48,623 bases of DNA from CAYMQB01 sp964392665 (GCA_964392665.1 CAYMQB010000015.1:1-48623), one strand, 5' to 3'; positions 16,628 through 25,996 are shown, counted from the stretch's first letter. Notes: generated by a model not told the origin, from the letters alone. Numbers and translations: made by a program.

Positions 16628-17524
16628 ATGATTAAATCATTTGAAGAACTGAAGAAAAACGCGAGAGCAAAAGGCAAAAAGAAACTTGTTGTCGCATGCG
16701 CAGAGGATAAAACTGCTCTGGAGGCTTCCCTTCTTGCTATGAAAAAAGGCTTTGTTACTCCTACCTTTATAGGAAATGAAGAAAACATACTTAAGATAGC
16801 AAATCGATTTGGTTTCAAGATAGATAAAAAATATATTAAAGACACGAAAGGTATCGAAGAAAGTGTAAGAAAAGCTGTCAAACTGGTTCAGGGAAGTGAA
16901 GGTGATATCCTTCTCAAAGGTATGGTCAAAACTTCCATTTTCTTAAAGGGTATCCTTGATAAGGATGTAGGATTGAGAACATCAAGAACCCTCAGTCATT
17001 CCGCAATCCTCGAAACTCCAAGCTACCACAAGCTAATACAATTTACGGACGGAGGAATGAACATAAAACCGGATTTAAAAACGAAAATCGATATTATTAA
17101 AAATGCATGCGATTTTGCAAAATCATTTGGAATTACAAAACCAAAGATCGCTATACTTGCTGCCGTTGAGGTTGTGAATCCGGAGATGCAGGAAACACTC
17201 GACGCAGCTATCATCAAGCAAATGGCTGAAAGGGGACAATTACCGGATATGTTTGTGGACGGACCACTTGCCCTTGACCTTGCAGTCTCCAGAGAAGCAT
17301 GCAAAATAAAACGAATAGAGAGTGAAGTTGGTGGAGATGCCGATATTCTTATTGTTCCTGATATTGCATCGGGAAATATATCTGCAAAAGCGTTGATATA
17401 CCTTGCTGAATCAAAAGCGGCAGGGATTATACTTGGTGCAAAAGCACCAGTTGTTATGTTGTCCCGAGCAGACGATGCAGAAACAAAACTCAATTCCATA
17501 GCTCTCGGAGTAATCAGTTGCTGA
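16628..17524 (+). CDS. Phosphate acetyl/butyryltransferase
   Basis: The enzyme moves an acyl group between CoA and phosphate, the first step from acyl-CoA to acyl phosphate and ATP. The 298-residue product has the Pta/Ptb-fold pattern, with SHSAILETP near 122-130, FTDGGMNIKPDL, DGPLALDLAVS near 212-222 and a C-terminal GGDADILIVPDI segment. The short length and these segments fit phosphate butyryltransferase (Ptb) better than the longer Pta. No butyrate or acetate kinase gene is adjacent. The next gene starts before its stop codon, so they are probably co-translated. The 80 bp upstream contain only a weak TTGAAA-type promoter candidate. Confidence 0.88.
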   Translation: MIKSFEELKKNARAKGKKKLVVACAEDKTALEASLLAMKKGFVTPTFIGNEENILKIANRFGFKIDKKYIKDTKGIEESVRKAVKLVQGSEGDILLKGMVKTSIFLKGILDKDVGLRTSRTLSHSAILETPSYHKLIQFTDGGMNIKPDLKTKIDIIKNACDFAKSFGITKPKIAILAAVEVVNPEMQETLDAAIIKQMAERGQLPDMFVDGPLALDLAVSREACKIKRIESEVGGDADILIVPDIASGNISAKALIYLAESKAAGIILGAKAPVVMLSRADDAETKLNSIALGVISC

Positions 17525-18165
17525 AAAACAGCTGCAAGAAATTTCTCTTCGTATTATTCGTCTCCTTTTTTTTGCTTTCTCTTTTTAGCGCGCTCAAATG
17601 TAATGACACTGGTTTAAAGCAGAGAATCGTCCATTCACTTGCCAATAAGGGAATTCATCCTCTCATAGCTGTTCTGATTATTTCAACACTACCTGTATTC
17701 GAACTTAGAGGGGGAATACCTTTTGGTATCAATTTTTTCAAACTACATTGGTATCTTGTTTTCCCAATAGCAATTTTAGGAAATATGATTCCAGTCGCTC
17801 CTATTCTCTTGTTTCTTGGACCTCTCTCGAAATTCCTGAGTAGATTAAAATTCTTTAAAAAATTCTTTGACTGGCTATTCAAACACACCAGGAGTAAAAG
17901 CAAGATCGTCCGAAGATACAAATCAATCGGACTTATGCTTTTCGTTGCAATTCCTCTGCCTATTACTGGTGCCTGGACTGGTTCGGTTGCTGCATTTCTT
18001 TTTAATGTAAAGTTTCACAATGCAATTATTTCGATACTCTTTGGAGTATGCATATCCGCTGTAATCGTAACAACCCTTTCGCTCCTTGGTATATGGGGAG
18101 CAGTAATTGCTGGGGCTGTGCTTCTATCTTTGGGTGTTCTCTTTCTTCTCAAGTCTGTTAGATAA
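17518..18165 (+). CDS. Small multidrug export family (DUF/Sm_multidrug_ex) membrane protein
   Basis: The 215-residue protein is integral to the membrane. It has an N-terminal hydrophobic segment (about 5-24) and three or four further helices, with FELRGGIPFG at about 61-70 and AIPLPITGAWTGS at about 144-156. These two segments mark the small multidrug export family (PF06695), whose actual transport role is poorly established. The TTG start overlaps the last codons of the phosphate acyltransferase gene and lacks its own Shine-Dalgarno, indicating coupled translation. The functional link to that enzyme is unclear. Confidence 0.8.
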   Translation: MLKNSCKKFLFVLFVSFFLLSLFSALKCNDTGLKQRIVHSLANKGIHPLIAVLIISTLPVFELRGGIPFGINFFKLHWYLVFPIAILGNMIPVAPILLFLGPLSKFLSRLKFFKKFFDWLFKHTRSKSKIVRRYKSIGLMLFVAIPLPITGAWTGSVAAFLFNVKFHNAIISILFGVCISAVIVTTLSLLGIWGAVIAGAVLLSLGVLFLLKSVR

Positions 18166-18254
18166 TTTACCCTATATATAAATACATCATCTGAATTATT
18201 TTTTTTTGTCATTCCCAATTTACTATAGCATCGGGTATGCGTCTTACCTCAAAT

Positions 18255-20420
18255 CTATCGAACGACAGCTATCTTCCCTGTTTTTTTTCTACCTTGTGAA
18301 TCAATAATCAGGTATATGTAAACACCCGAATCAACAGGTTTTCCATTTCTATCCTTTCCATCCCAGAATGCCCTGTGTGTCAATTCTTCAACATCTTCCA
18401 GGGTTCTAACTTTTTTCAGTGAGGTTGAGAATATGAAAATCTTCGCATCAGAAGAAATTTTATTGAATGTAATCTTATGATGTTTTGCAGGTATAAAAGG
18501 ATTGGGATATACATCAACATATCCAATATCCGGTGCTGGCGGTATTAAACCGGTTTCATATCTGCTTATGCCATCCTTGGTTGCAATCCACAGATATCCA
18601 TTCTCAATACCGAATGCAAGCCCGTCAAGGTCATCTAAAATAAAGTTCGAGCACAAACCATCACTAACTGTCAGGGAATCCCATCCATTATCATACCCTA
18701 TCACGGAAACACCTTTATTCTCAACCAGAAACCATTTGTTTCCCTTCCAATCGATCACGATATCCATAACATTGTCTCCCATCAAACCAGATGAACTTGT
18801 ATAATGCATTATTACTGAAAAATCCCGGATAACAGCAACACCTGCAGCAGTACCACACCACAAATCCCCATTTCTGTCGAATGAAAGGTCAAAAACCTTC
18901 TCCGAAGGAAGTCCCCCGATCTTAAACCAACTGCCATCCTTTCTCAACACACTTATTCCTCTATCAGTGGAACCGAAATACATATTTCCCGATGTATCCT
19001 CGGCAAACGATACGATATAATCAAGATTATTCTCGTCCGTAAAGACCGTCCAGGTGGAATCATCAATTGATAGTCTACATACCGAACTTAAGAAATTCGA
19101 AAACCACTTATTTCCCTCTCTATCTATGAACTGTGAACCTATAACGCCGGACACAGGAAGTTTGAAAGTATCCCATATTCCTTCCTTGGAAAGTTTTATA
19201 ATATCGTTATCGCTTCCAAGCGCCCAGACTCCAAACCATTTATTGTTATCACGGTCAACATCCACCCACCTGATTGCCCCATCCAGTCCCAGTGTATCGG
19301 GGTCATTCAGTATTTCCCATTTCCCATTGTGATAATGGCTTATTGTTCTCCCTCGCGATTCAGACACATATCCACCATAGTGAACACCCCAGATATCTCC
19401 GTTACCGTCAATTGCGATATCGGAGAAATTACTACTCGATGGACCTGGAATTCTTTCGGCATGCCAGAGTGTATCGTCCAGAAAAGCAATACCATCACCA
19501 TCTGTTCCAATCCACAACTTCTTAGAATCATCTTCTGCCAAACCTCTTATCCTCCTCACTGAACCTAAGCCCTGGTAAACTCTTACCCAGCTCGATATCG
19601 TATCATTCCAGTAATGTGGAGAATTCTCAGTAGCAGTCCATAGTAAATTGCCACTGACGAAAAACCTATTTATCTCTTGATTCACAAGACCTGTGTTCTT
19701 CATAGTCCAGTTACTTAAAGCACCTGAGGTTATACCGTTTTTTGTTCCCACCCAAAGAGCATCCTTCCAGAATGTAATCGCTGTTACCGTATCGCTCGGT
19801 AAACCTTGTGCAGTTGTATTCCACACCCATACTGTCGAATCTGAATAGTTGTTATCGGGAACCCCACAAATACCCTGATCCGTTCCAACGAAAAGAGTAT
19901 CAAGTCTGTAAAAAATTGATGTTATCCTATTATCTCTAAAACTGTAAGGGTGACTAGTCCATGAATTGTTCATTGGATCAAAGGGGTTTCCATCCGTATC
20001 CCAGATATACAACATCCTACTTGTTCCCAAAAACAGAGTATCTCCACAAGAGAATCCTGTAAGAGGCTCTCCCTCAATACCGGAGAAAACCAGAGAAATA
20101 TTTCTAATCGAATCCATCGATGTTGAATAAATGGTAATGCCCGAGGGTGTGAAAACAAAAACATTCTCACCAATACATTCAAGACCATTAACATAATTGT
20201 CAATCAGACCAAAAGATTTGTTGAGAATGACAAAATCACCCGGGCTGGGTTCAAAGATTGCTAAACCTTTAGAGGTTCCAATACAAACTTTGCTATCTAT
20301 GGAAACCATATCCGTAACATAGTTCATATTGAACCAATTTAAAAACGGTTTACAAAATACTAGAACGGGAGAACAACATAACAAAACAGAAGCGAAGAAA
20401 ACTATCATTATCTTTTTCAT
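18255..20420 (-). CDS. Secreted two-component-regulator-type propeller protein with sorting-like C-terminus
   Basis: The 721-residue product has a signal peptide (about 1-24). About 600 residues of regulator-propeller repeats follow, with recurring units such as NKWFG, LWIGTDGDGI, LWVGTKNGI and LWCGTAAGV, enough for two seven-bladed propellers. The last 85 residues form an FlgD/type IX-sorting-like Ig domain, with VYPNPF near 638-643 and DGKDRNGKPVDSGVYIY near the end. Such propellers are normally the sensor part of hybrid histidine kinases. Here no kinase or transmembrane segment follows, so the protein is probably exported and surface-attached. Its ligand is unknown. It stands alone between the membrane protein and the glycan operon. 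Confidence 0.82.
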   Translation of the reverse strand: MKKIMIVFFASVLLCCSPVLVFCKPFLNWFNMNYVTDMVSIDSKVCIGTSKGLAIFEPSPGDFVILNKSFGLIDNYVNGLECIGENVFVFTPSGITIYSTSMDSIRNISLVFSGIEGEPLTGFSCGDTLFLGTSRMLYIWDTDGNPFDPMNNSWTSHPYSFRDNRITSIFYRLDTLFVGTDQGICGVPDNNYSDSTVWVWNTTAQGLPSDTVTAITFWKDALWVGTKNGITSGALSNWTMKNTGLVNQEINRFFVSGNLLWTATENSPHYWNDTISSWVRVYQGLGSVRRIRGLAEDDSKKLWIGTDGDGIAFLDDTLWHAERIPGPSSSNFSDIAIDGNGDIWGVHYGGYVSESRGRTISHYHNGKWEILNDPDTLGLDGAIRWVDVDRDNNKWFGVWALGSDNDIIKLSKEGIWDTFKLPVSGVIGSQFIDREGNKWFSNFLSSVCRLSIDDSTWTVFTDENNLDYIVSFAEDTSGNMYFGSTDRGISVLRKDGSWFKIGGLPSEKVFDLSFDRNGDLWCGTAAGVAVIRDFSVIMHYTSSSGLMGDNVMDIVIDWKGNKWFLVENKGVSVIGYDNGWDSLTVSDGLCSNFILDDLDGLAFGIENGYLWIATKDGISRYETGLIPPAPDIGYVDVYPNPFIPAKHHKITFNKISSDAKIFIFSTSLKKVRTLEDVEELTHRAFWDGKDRNGKPVDSGVYIYLIIDSQGRKKTGKIAVVR

Positions 20421-20493
20421 ATATCGATAATCCTTTTAATGTCTGGATAGTTTTCATGACAAATTCGTTTAACCATCTCTCTTTGTTTCACAA

Positions 20494-21909
20494 TTAATAA
20501 GCCCCCTTTGTGCTCAACACGGCAGGAATTGTCTTCAAAAGAATCTTCATATCCAGAGATAATGACCATTTATCAATGTATTCAAGGTCTAGTTTTAACC
20601 ATTCGTCAAAATCTATTTCGGCTCTGCCGTTTACTTGCCATAGACAGGTCAAACCTGGTTTCATCGATAGTCTCCTTCTCTGCCAGTCCTCGTACATATT
20701 CACTTCTTCTGGAACAGGCGGTCTGGGTCCAACAAAACTCATATCTCCTTTAAGTACATTGAAGAGCTGCGGTAATTCATCAATACTTGACCTCCGTAAA
20801 AATTTGCCGACATTTGTTATTCTCGGGTCGTTTGTGATCTTGAAGACTACTTTTTTCGGATTAAGATGCAGGAGTTCATTTTTTCTATTTTCGGCATCGC
20901 TTACCATAGTTCTAAATTTGTAAAAGTCGAATTTTCTACCATTTACCCCACACCTTTCCTGCTTGAACAACACAGGTCCCTTCGATGACACCTTGATCGC
21001 AAGAGTCACTCCAACATAAAGTGGCAGTAATGCTATCAGCATCACTGCTGCAATCAGTCTATCGAATATCCCCTTCAGCAACAAGTCCCATTTTTTAACG
21101 GAGGTTGTTCTGAAATTTATTAGCGGTAGATCATTGTAAACCTCAAGGCTAAGGCTCACATCCTGCGAAGGGAAAAAATCAGATATAAGACAGGAAGCAA
21201 AAATTCCCAACTCCTTGCAAACTTTTATCCCTTCCATTGCAAATCGATTTTCCTTGAAAGGCAAAGCAAACACTACCCAGTCAATAGGTGAAGAACGAAG
21301 CAAACTTGACAGATCTTCAATCGTACCCAATATTCTTTGTTTCCTGGTCTTTGACTTCTGGTTTTGAATCCCGAGAAAACCTTCTATCTTAATTCCCCAA
21401 CGTGAATGCTCTTTGAAAAATCGCTCGACATCTTTTGCCTTCTTACCTGTTCCAACAATGAGAATATTGTGATAAAAGGGGGGATTACGGAATATTTTTG
21501 CCTGCATAATGTAAGTAATCCATCTTATGAAAGTGAGAAGTAGAACATTGGACACAGCAAATATAACAAAGAAAAGTCTACTCTTTGCAAAAATCTTCGC
21601 GAAGAAAAGCACTGCAAGAATAACCAAAAAACCTTCAATAACTGCTTTTGTAACGGGAATAATGAGTTCTTTAAGAGTTTTTCTTTCAAGTGAAAAGTAT
21701 GCCCTCTCATATACAAGCAATAGTATCCAGAGAGGGATAACAATCCAGAGAAACCAGACATAACTGCTGAGTATCCATGCCTCTCTCAAATCTATGCTTG
21801 AAAAAAGCATAGCTCTAAAATAGAAAGCACCGAAAAAGGATACAATTACTACAATTATGTCGAGTAGAATATAGAAAAAAAGTGAAACTTCAACCTTTTC
21901 CTTTAACAT
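20494..21909 (-). CDS. Polyprenyl-phosphate sugar-1-phosphate transferase (WbaP/exopolysaccharide type)
   Basis: It transfers a sugar-phosphate from a nucleotide sugar to undecaprenyl phosphate, the first membrane step of surface polysaccharide assembly. Seen: four N-terminal membrane helices (within about 1-135), a CoA-binding-like middle domain, and a fifth helix near 265-285. The C-terminal bacterial sugar transferase domain has FKQERCG, YKFRTM and VGPRPPVPEE. The length, 471 aa, is normal. It is the last gene of the four-gene glycan operon and begins two bases after the upstream glycosyltransferase stop. The sugar specificity is unknown; the adjacent epimerase suggests xylose, glucose or a derivative. 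Confidence 0.92.
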   Translation of the reverse strand: MLKEKVEVSLFFYILLDIIVVIVSFFGAFYFRAMLFSSIDLREAWILSSYVWFLWIVIPLWILLLVYERAYFSLERKTLKELIIPVTKAVIEGFLVILAVLFFAKIFAKSRLFFVIFAVSNVLLLTFIRWITYIMQAKIFRNPPFYHNILIVGTGKKAKDVERFFKEHSRWGIKIEGFLGIQNQKSKTRKQRILGTIEDLSSLLRSSPIDWVVFALPFKENRFAMEGIKVCKELGIFASCLISDFFPSQDVSLSLEVYNDLPLINFRTTSVKKWDLLLKGIFDRLIAAVMLIALLPLYVGVTLAIKVSSKGPVLFKQERCGVNGRKFDFYKFRTMVSDAENRKNELLHLNPKKVVFKITNDPRITNVGKFLRRSSIDELPQLFNVLKGDMSFVGPRPPVPEEVNMYEDWQRRRLSMKPGLTCLWQVNGRAEIDFDEWLKLDLEYIDKWSLSLDMKILLKTIPAVLSTKGAY

Positions 21910-21911
21910 AA

Positions 21912-22814
21912 TTAGATTTGCAGGAAATCCTGTGTTGACCTAATCATTACAAGAAAAATCAGTCTTAAACAAAGACCCATATAGAGGATTACTTGCAGGA
22001 AAAAATTCTTATTGTAGTGTTTCCTGAAAAATTTAAACATACCAATATTATGGTTGAGAACGGTAGTTTTCCAGAATTTCTCACGTGTAACTCCGAGATG
22101 ATGAAATATTACAGCGTCCGCAACAAAATATACCTTCCAGCCCTTTTCTCTCATTCTATAACATAGATCGGTATCTTCAACAAAAATGAAATAATCTTCA
22201 TCGAAAATCCCGACTTCCTCTAAAGCCTGCCTGCGCAGCATCATGCTTGCTCCAAAAACCCAGTCCGTTTCCATGTTTTTCGAGTAATCATTATCCATCA
22301 TCAAGTATTTTCTTGAAATTCTATTGTATGGCAGGAATTTCATAAGAACGGACTGTCTCCCAAAAAAGACATTGAAAACTGTAGGGAATCTTCTGCATGA
22401 GTACTGGATACTCCCGTCAAAATTTAGCATTTTGGCACCCGCCACACCTACTTTTGGATTCTTCTCCATAAATCTGATAATATTATCGATTGCGCTTCTT
22501 GTAACAACTGTATCAGGATTCAAAATCAGGATATATTTCCCTCGTGAACGAGCAATTGCCTGATTATTTGCATATGAAAATCCAAAATTCTCACCATTTC
22601 TAATTAGTTTCACTTCAGGATAGTATCTCTTTATGATTTCAACCGATTTATCTTTCGAGTTATTGTCTATAATAATTATCTCATGCGAACATTTCGGGGG
22701 GTTTTTCCTTATGAAATCGATACATATCGAAAGATATTTCACCGTATTGAAGTTTACGATAATAATCGATAAAATTACTCGTTTTTTAGGATTTACCAAT
22801 TTGCTTTTTTTCAT
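21912..22814 (-). CDS. Family 2 glycosyltransferase, rhamnosyltransferase-like
   Basis: It transfers a sugar from an activated nucleotide sugar onto a growing glycan at the inner membrane face. Seen: the GT-A opening SIIIVNFNT, IIIIDNNS, the DXD-like LNPDTVV and the acceptor-site EDTDLCYRMREKGW. A C-terminal hydrophobic segment of about 20 residues ends the protein. The frame opens at a TTG at 22829, but the ATG at 22814, preceded by AGGAG, is more likely. Either way it overlaps the 3' end of the DPM1-like gene by 29-44 bp in another frame. This indicates tight coupling within the operon. Confidence 0.9.
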   Translation of the reverse strand: MKKSKLVNPKKRVILSIIIVNFNTVKYLSICIDFIRKNPPKCSHEIIIIDNNSKDKSVEIIKRYYPEVKLIRNGENFGFSYANNQAIARSRGKYILILNPDTVVTRSAIDNIIRFMEKNPKVGVAGAKMLNFDGSIQYSCRRFPTVFNVFFGRQSVLMKFLPYNRISRKYLMMDNDYSKNMETDWVFGASMMLRRQALEEVGIFDEDYFIFVEDTDLCYRMREKGWKVYFVADAVIFHHLGVTREKFWKTTVLNHNIGMFKFFRKHYNKNFFLQVILYMGLCLRLIFLVMIRSTQDFLQI

Positions 22815-23538
22815 GTCTCCTAATTCCAAAAATATTGTGCAGTCTCAATCTTAAAACCAAAAAAAACGCTTCCCAGATAATGCGTTTCGACATTTTCGAA
22901 ACGCCAACCCTTCTGTCAACAAAGATAACCGGAATCTCTTTTATCCGAAAACCTTTCTTAAAAACCTTGAAGTTTACTTCGATCTGAAAAGCATAGCCAT
23001 CGGAACGCATACTTTCAAATTGTAATGATTCAATCACTTCCCTCTTAAAACACTTAAAACCAGCAGTTAAATCCATTACCGGAACACCGGTCACCAGTCT
23101 GGCATACACATTAGCAAAATAACTTAACAGCAACCTCGAAATAGGCCAATTTACAACACTTATACCTTCCTTATATCGTGAACCGATTACCAGGTCGGCA
23201 TCCTCACCCGCCTTTAAAAGTCTCGGGATATCCTCGGGATTATGAGAGAAATCTGCATCCATCTCGAATATAAAATCATATCTGTTCTTAATACCATATT
23301 TGAATCCCTTAACATAAGCGGTCCCTAATCCAAGTTTCGTCTTTCTTTCGATCAGAAAAACCCCTTCTCTTTCCTGCTCAATACTCCTGAGTATTTTTCC
23401 CGTTCCATCCGGAGAATTATCGTCAATAACAAGAACATCGCAAATCCCACATATGTTTTTTACGGCATTTACTATTTTTTCTATGTTCTCTTTTTCGTTA
23501 TAAGTGGGAATAATAACAAGAGCCCGTTTACTTTTCAT
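22786..23538 (-). CDS. Polyprenol-phosphate mannosyltransferase (DPM1-like GT2)
   Basis: Proteins of this kind transfer mannose or glucose from a nucleotide sugar to a polyprenyl phosphate carrier. Seen: VIIPTYNEKENI at the start, VIDDNSPDGTG near 36-46, the DXD-like EMDADFSHNPED near 92-103, and VMDLTAGFKCF, the typical acceptor-side segment. The length, 250 aa, is the catalytic domain only, without a C-terminal membrane domain. It starts four bases after the epimerase stop and overlaps the following glycosyltransferase. The donor sugar cannot be assigned from sequence. Confidence 0.9.
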   Translation of the reverse strand: MKSKRALVIIPTYNEKENIEKIVNAVKNICGICDVLVIDDNSPDGTGKILRSIEQEREGVFLIERKTKLGLGTAYVKGFKYGIKNRYDFIFEMDADFSHNPEDIPRLLKAGEDADLVIGSRYKEGISVVNWPISRLLLSYFANVYARLVTGVPVMDLTAGFKCFKREVIESLQFESMRSDGYAFQIEVNFKVFKKGFRIKEIPVIFVDRRVGVSKMSKRIIWEAFFLVLRLRLHNIFGIRRHEKKQIGKS

Positions 23539-23542
23539 AAGA

Positions 23543-24484
23543 CTAACTGGAATGGTTTACAAACCACCGAACCGTCAAATCAAGTCCGTCCTTAAATTCG
23601 ACCTTTGGGCTCCAGGAAAGAAATTTCTTTGCCTTTGATATATCAGGCTTTCTGCACTTAGGGTCATCCTCGGGCAGTTCCCTATAAATAACCTTTATTT
23701 TCTTATTCGCTGCTTTGCCTATAAGTTCCGTGAGAGTTTTTATGCTAATCTCGTGGGGATTTCCTAAATTCATGGGCTTATGATAATCAATTGACATCAG
23801 TCCGTAAATTCCTTCTATGAGATCGGAAACATAACAGAAACTTCTTGTTTGATTCCCGGAACCAAATATTGTAAGTGATTCACCTTTTAGGCATTGTCCA
23901 ATAAAGGTTGGAATAACCCTTCCATCATCCTGTCTCATTCTTGGTCCGAAGGTGTTGAAAATTCTGACTATTCTCGTGTCCATTTCGTGAAATTGGTAAT
24001 ACGCCATTGTCAGAGCTTCGGCAAATCTCTTTGCTTCATCATACACTCCTCTTGGACCAATTGGATTAACGTGTCCCCAGTACTCCTCGGATTGAGGATG
24101 AATTTCGGGATCTCCATATACCTCGGATGTAGAGGCAAGAAGGAACTTTGCGCCTTTCGCTTTTGCAAGCCCCAGTGTATTTAGGGTTCCGAGAGCACCT
24201 ACTTTCATTGTTTGAATAGGAAATTTAAGATAGTCAACAGGACTTGCTGGCGAAGCAAAGTGAAGAACATAATCTACTTTCCCATCAATATCTATATACC
24301 TGGTAACATCCTGCTCTATAAATGTAAAATTCGAATTATCCTTGAGCGGTTCTATATTTTGGCGTCTTCCTGTGATGAAGTTGTCTATAACAATAACAGA
24401 ATGCCCCTTCTCAAGAAGAAATGCGGTAAGGTGCGAGCCTAAAAATCCAGCTCCTCCCGTCAATACTATACACATCTTTTCCAT
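23543..24484 (-). CDS. NAD-dependent sugar epimerase/UDP-glucuronate decarboxylase family
   Basis: The extended short-chain dehydrogenase fold acts on a UDP- or dTDP-sugar. Seen: the NAD-binding GGAGFLGSH near 9-17, DNFITGRR near 36-43, HFASPASPVDY near 74-84, catalytic YDEAK near 147-151 and the substrate segment RIFNTFGPRM. HFASPASPVDY and the YxxxK context match UDP-glucuronate decarboxylase (UDP-xylose synthase) best. UDP-glucose 4-epimerase or dTDP-glucose dehydratase are less likely. It is the first gene of the glycan operon. Its promoter at 24497-24525 leaves only a few leader bases before the first ATG; the ATG at 24475 is an alternative start. Confidence 0.9.
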   Translation of the reverse strand: MEKMCIVLTGGAGFLGSHLTAFLLEKGHSVIVIDNFITGRRQNIEPLKDNSNFTFIEQDVTRYIDIDGKVDYVLHFASPASPVDYLKFPIQTMKVGALGTLNTLGLAKAKGAKFLLASTSEVYGDPEIHPQSEEYWGHVNPIGPRGVYDEAKRFAEALTMAYYQFHEMDTRIVRIFNTFGPRMRQDDGRVIPTFIGQCLKGESLTIFGSGNQTRSFCYVSDLIEGIYGLMSIDYHKPMNLGNPHEISIKTLTELIGKAANKKIKVIYRELPEDDPKCRKPDISKAKKFLSWSPKVEFKDGLDLTVRWFVNHSS

Positions 24485-24496
24485 TTCTATACAAGA

Positions 24497-24525
24497 ATAA
24501 TACAGAAAAAAATCTTATTTGTCAA
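24497..24525 (-). promoter_or_regulatory. Sigma70-type promoter of the glycan operon
   Basis: On the minus strand TTGACA (24525-24520) is followed after 17 bp by TATTAT (24502-24497). The ATG at 24484 is twelve bases beyond the -10 box, so the leader is very short or the start is the second ATG at 24475. Confidence 0.7.
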
Positions 24526-24590
24526 CATTATTTTCATACTGAAAAAAAATATACCTCTTTCCTGTCATTATCTCCCTTTTTCCTTTTCGC

Positions 24591-24622
24591 CCCTTGGAAT
24601 GCCGCGTGTGAAATTCTAACGG
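24591..24622 (-). repeat. 32 bp hairpin element just after the MFS stop codon (copy 2)
   Basis: Read on the minus strand it starts CCGTTAGAATTTC, exactly three bases after the MFS stop (24628-24626). It matches the element after the PurF-like gene (8479-8510) at 27 of 32 positions. The stem is imperfect here, pairing eight of ten bases. Confidence 0.65.
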
Positions 24623-24625
24623 AGT

Positions 24626-25858
24626 TCACTTATTCCTTTTAGCAGAGACCGCAATCGTTGGATAAATCAAAAGGAAAATAACAGAAGTAATCATAATGGC
24701 AAATCCGATACCAACCGTATCTGCTGCAAATCCAATTGCTGGAGCTAAGACTGCCATTATGAGCGTTTTCAGTTGCGACTCAACGCTAAGCCCCGACGCC
24801 ATTGTTTTAAGCGATATGTTATCACTTATGTATCCTACATTCATCGGTCTTCTGAGATTTTGAACAATATAAAATGCTATAAACAAGACCGAAGCCAAAC
24901 CATACACTTTGAACAATGCGGAAACACCCGCAGCTAAAAGCAACAAACCTCCAATAATGTATGTCAAATTTATTGCAACCGTAAGTGATTTCATTTTTTT
25001 CGCAAACCGTGAAGCATTCCTTGAAGCAATACTTGTAAAGACATAAAGCAGAAAATAAACGGAGCCAACAATTATCGCAATTCTTTGTTTATCTGCAAGG
25101 TAGAGAAAGACGGGGATTGCCAAAACTTGAGCTTTCAAGATTGGCTGCAAATAATCCTTGGAAGACTTGAAAAATCCATCAAAGACTGAAGAATTGGATA
25201 TTGCCTTCAGTGCTTCTTTATTTTTGAACATTCCCTTAAATTCAATTATTGTAACGGTAAATCTTTTCCTCATCTTTGCTTTCCAGCTTCCCTTTACAAG
25301 AGAGAGGTCTCCGTCAAGATATTTCGGGTATGTAAGCATAAGAACCAGACCAAATGCATAAGGAACCATTGATAATAGAAACACGGGACGGAAACTTCCC
25401 GAGTGAAATACAATGGCTATGGCAATTAAAGAAGAAATCGCCGAGCCAAACTGGGATGCAGAACGTGTATGTCCGTAGTATTCGACCTTCATATTCTCTT
25501 TTCCTTTAACCCGCAAGTATTGCAGTATCATTGCCTTATGTGTTCCACTCCTAAAAGCCTCACCGGATGCAAACAATACCATCGCAATAGAATAAGCAAA
25601 AAAATGAGGGAAAAAATAGAAAACTGCAAACGATACAAGATACGATAGGAAAGCAGCAAACATAGATTTTCTTCTTCCATATGCATCGGCAATTACCCCT
25701 GTCGGGATTTCGAGAATATTTGTGAATACTTCCCTGATTGAAAAAAGAATGCCAATGTCAAGGAAGGACATCCCCATTTCTCTGAAAAAAAGAATTATAA
25801 AGGGATCGAAAAATCTCTGATTTTTCAAGAATCCGTACAGGCAGAATTTAAAATACAT
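24626..25858 (-). CDS. Major facilitator superfamily transporter
   Basis: It is a membrane carrier with about 12 hydrophobic helices across some 410 residues and a basic loop near the middle. Seen: the MFS cytoplasmic motif GVIADAYGRRKS between helices 2 and 3, and YFKFCLYGFLKNQRF just before helix 1. The longest frame starts at a TTG at 25948 with a 30-residue charged extension. I prefer the ATG at 25858, where the family normally begins, though neither has a good Shine-Dalgarno. The substrate is unknown; drugs, sugars and metabolites are all possible. It has its own promoter at 25997-26025 and is followed by the hairpin repeat. Confidence 0.88.
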   Translation of the reverse strand: MYFKFCLYGFLKNQRFFDPFIILFFREMGMSFLDIGILFSIREVFTNILEIPTGVIADAYGRRKSMFAAFLSYLVSFAVFYFFPHFFAYSIAMVLFASGEAFRSGTHKAMILQYLRVKGKENMKVEYYGHTRSASQFGSAISSLIAIAIVFHSGSFRPVFLLSMVPYAFGLVLMLTYPKYLDGDLSLVKGSWKAKMRKRFTVTIIEFKGMFKNKEALKAISNSSVFDGFFKSSKDYLQPILKAQVLAIPVFLYLADKQRIAIIVGSVYFLLYVFTSIASRNASRFAKKMKSLTVAINLTYIIGGLLLLAAGVSALFKVYGLASVLFIAFYIVQNLRRPMNVGYISDNISLKTMASGLSVESQLKTLIMAVLAPAIGFAADTVGIGFAIMITSVIFLLIYPTIAVSAKRNK

Positions 25859-25996
25859 TAAATCTTTACGAATTTTTGTTTTTATCCCCTTTTCCTCATC
25901 CTTATAATAAGAACGACCAGTTAGATCCTTGTTTCCAAAGAACACCAAAACAAATTACCAAATTTCTAAACAAATGTGGTTTTTTTATTCTAACTT

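Noticed and set aside
17023..17499. A 158-codon minus-strand frame inside the phosphate acyltransferase gene
   Set aside because: It is antisense to a recognisable enzyme, has no ribosome site and shows no family signature.
20434..20462. Promoter before the regulator-propeller gene
   Set aside because: TTGTCA-17-TTAAAA on the minus strand is too far from consensus to list as a feature.
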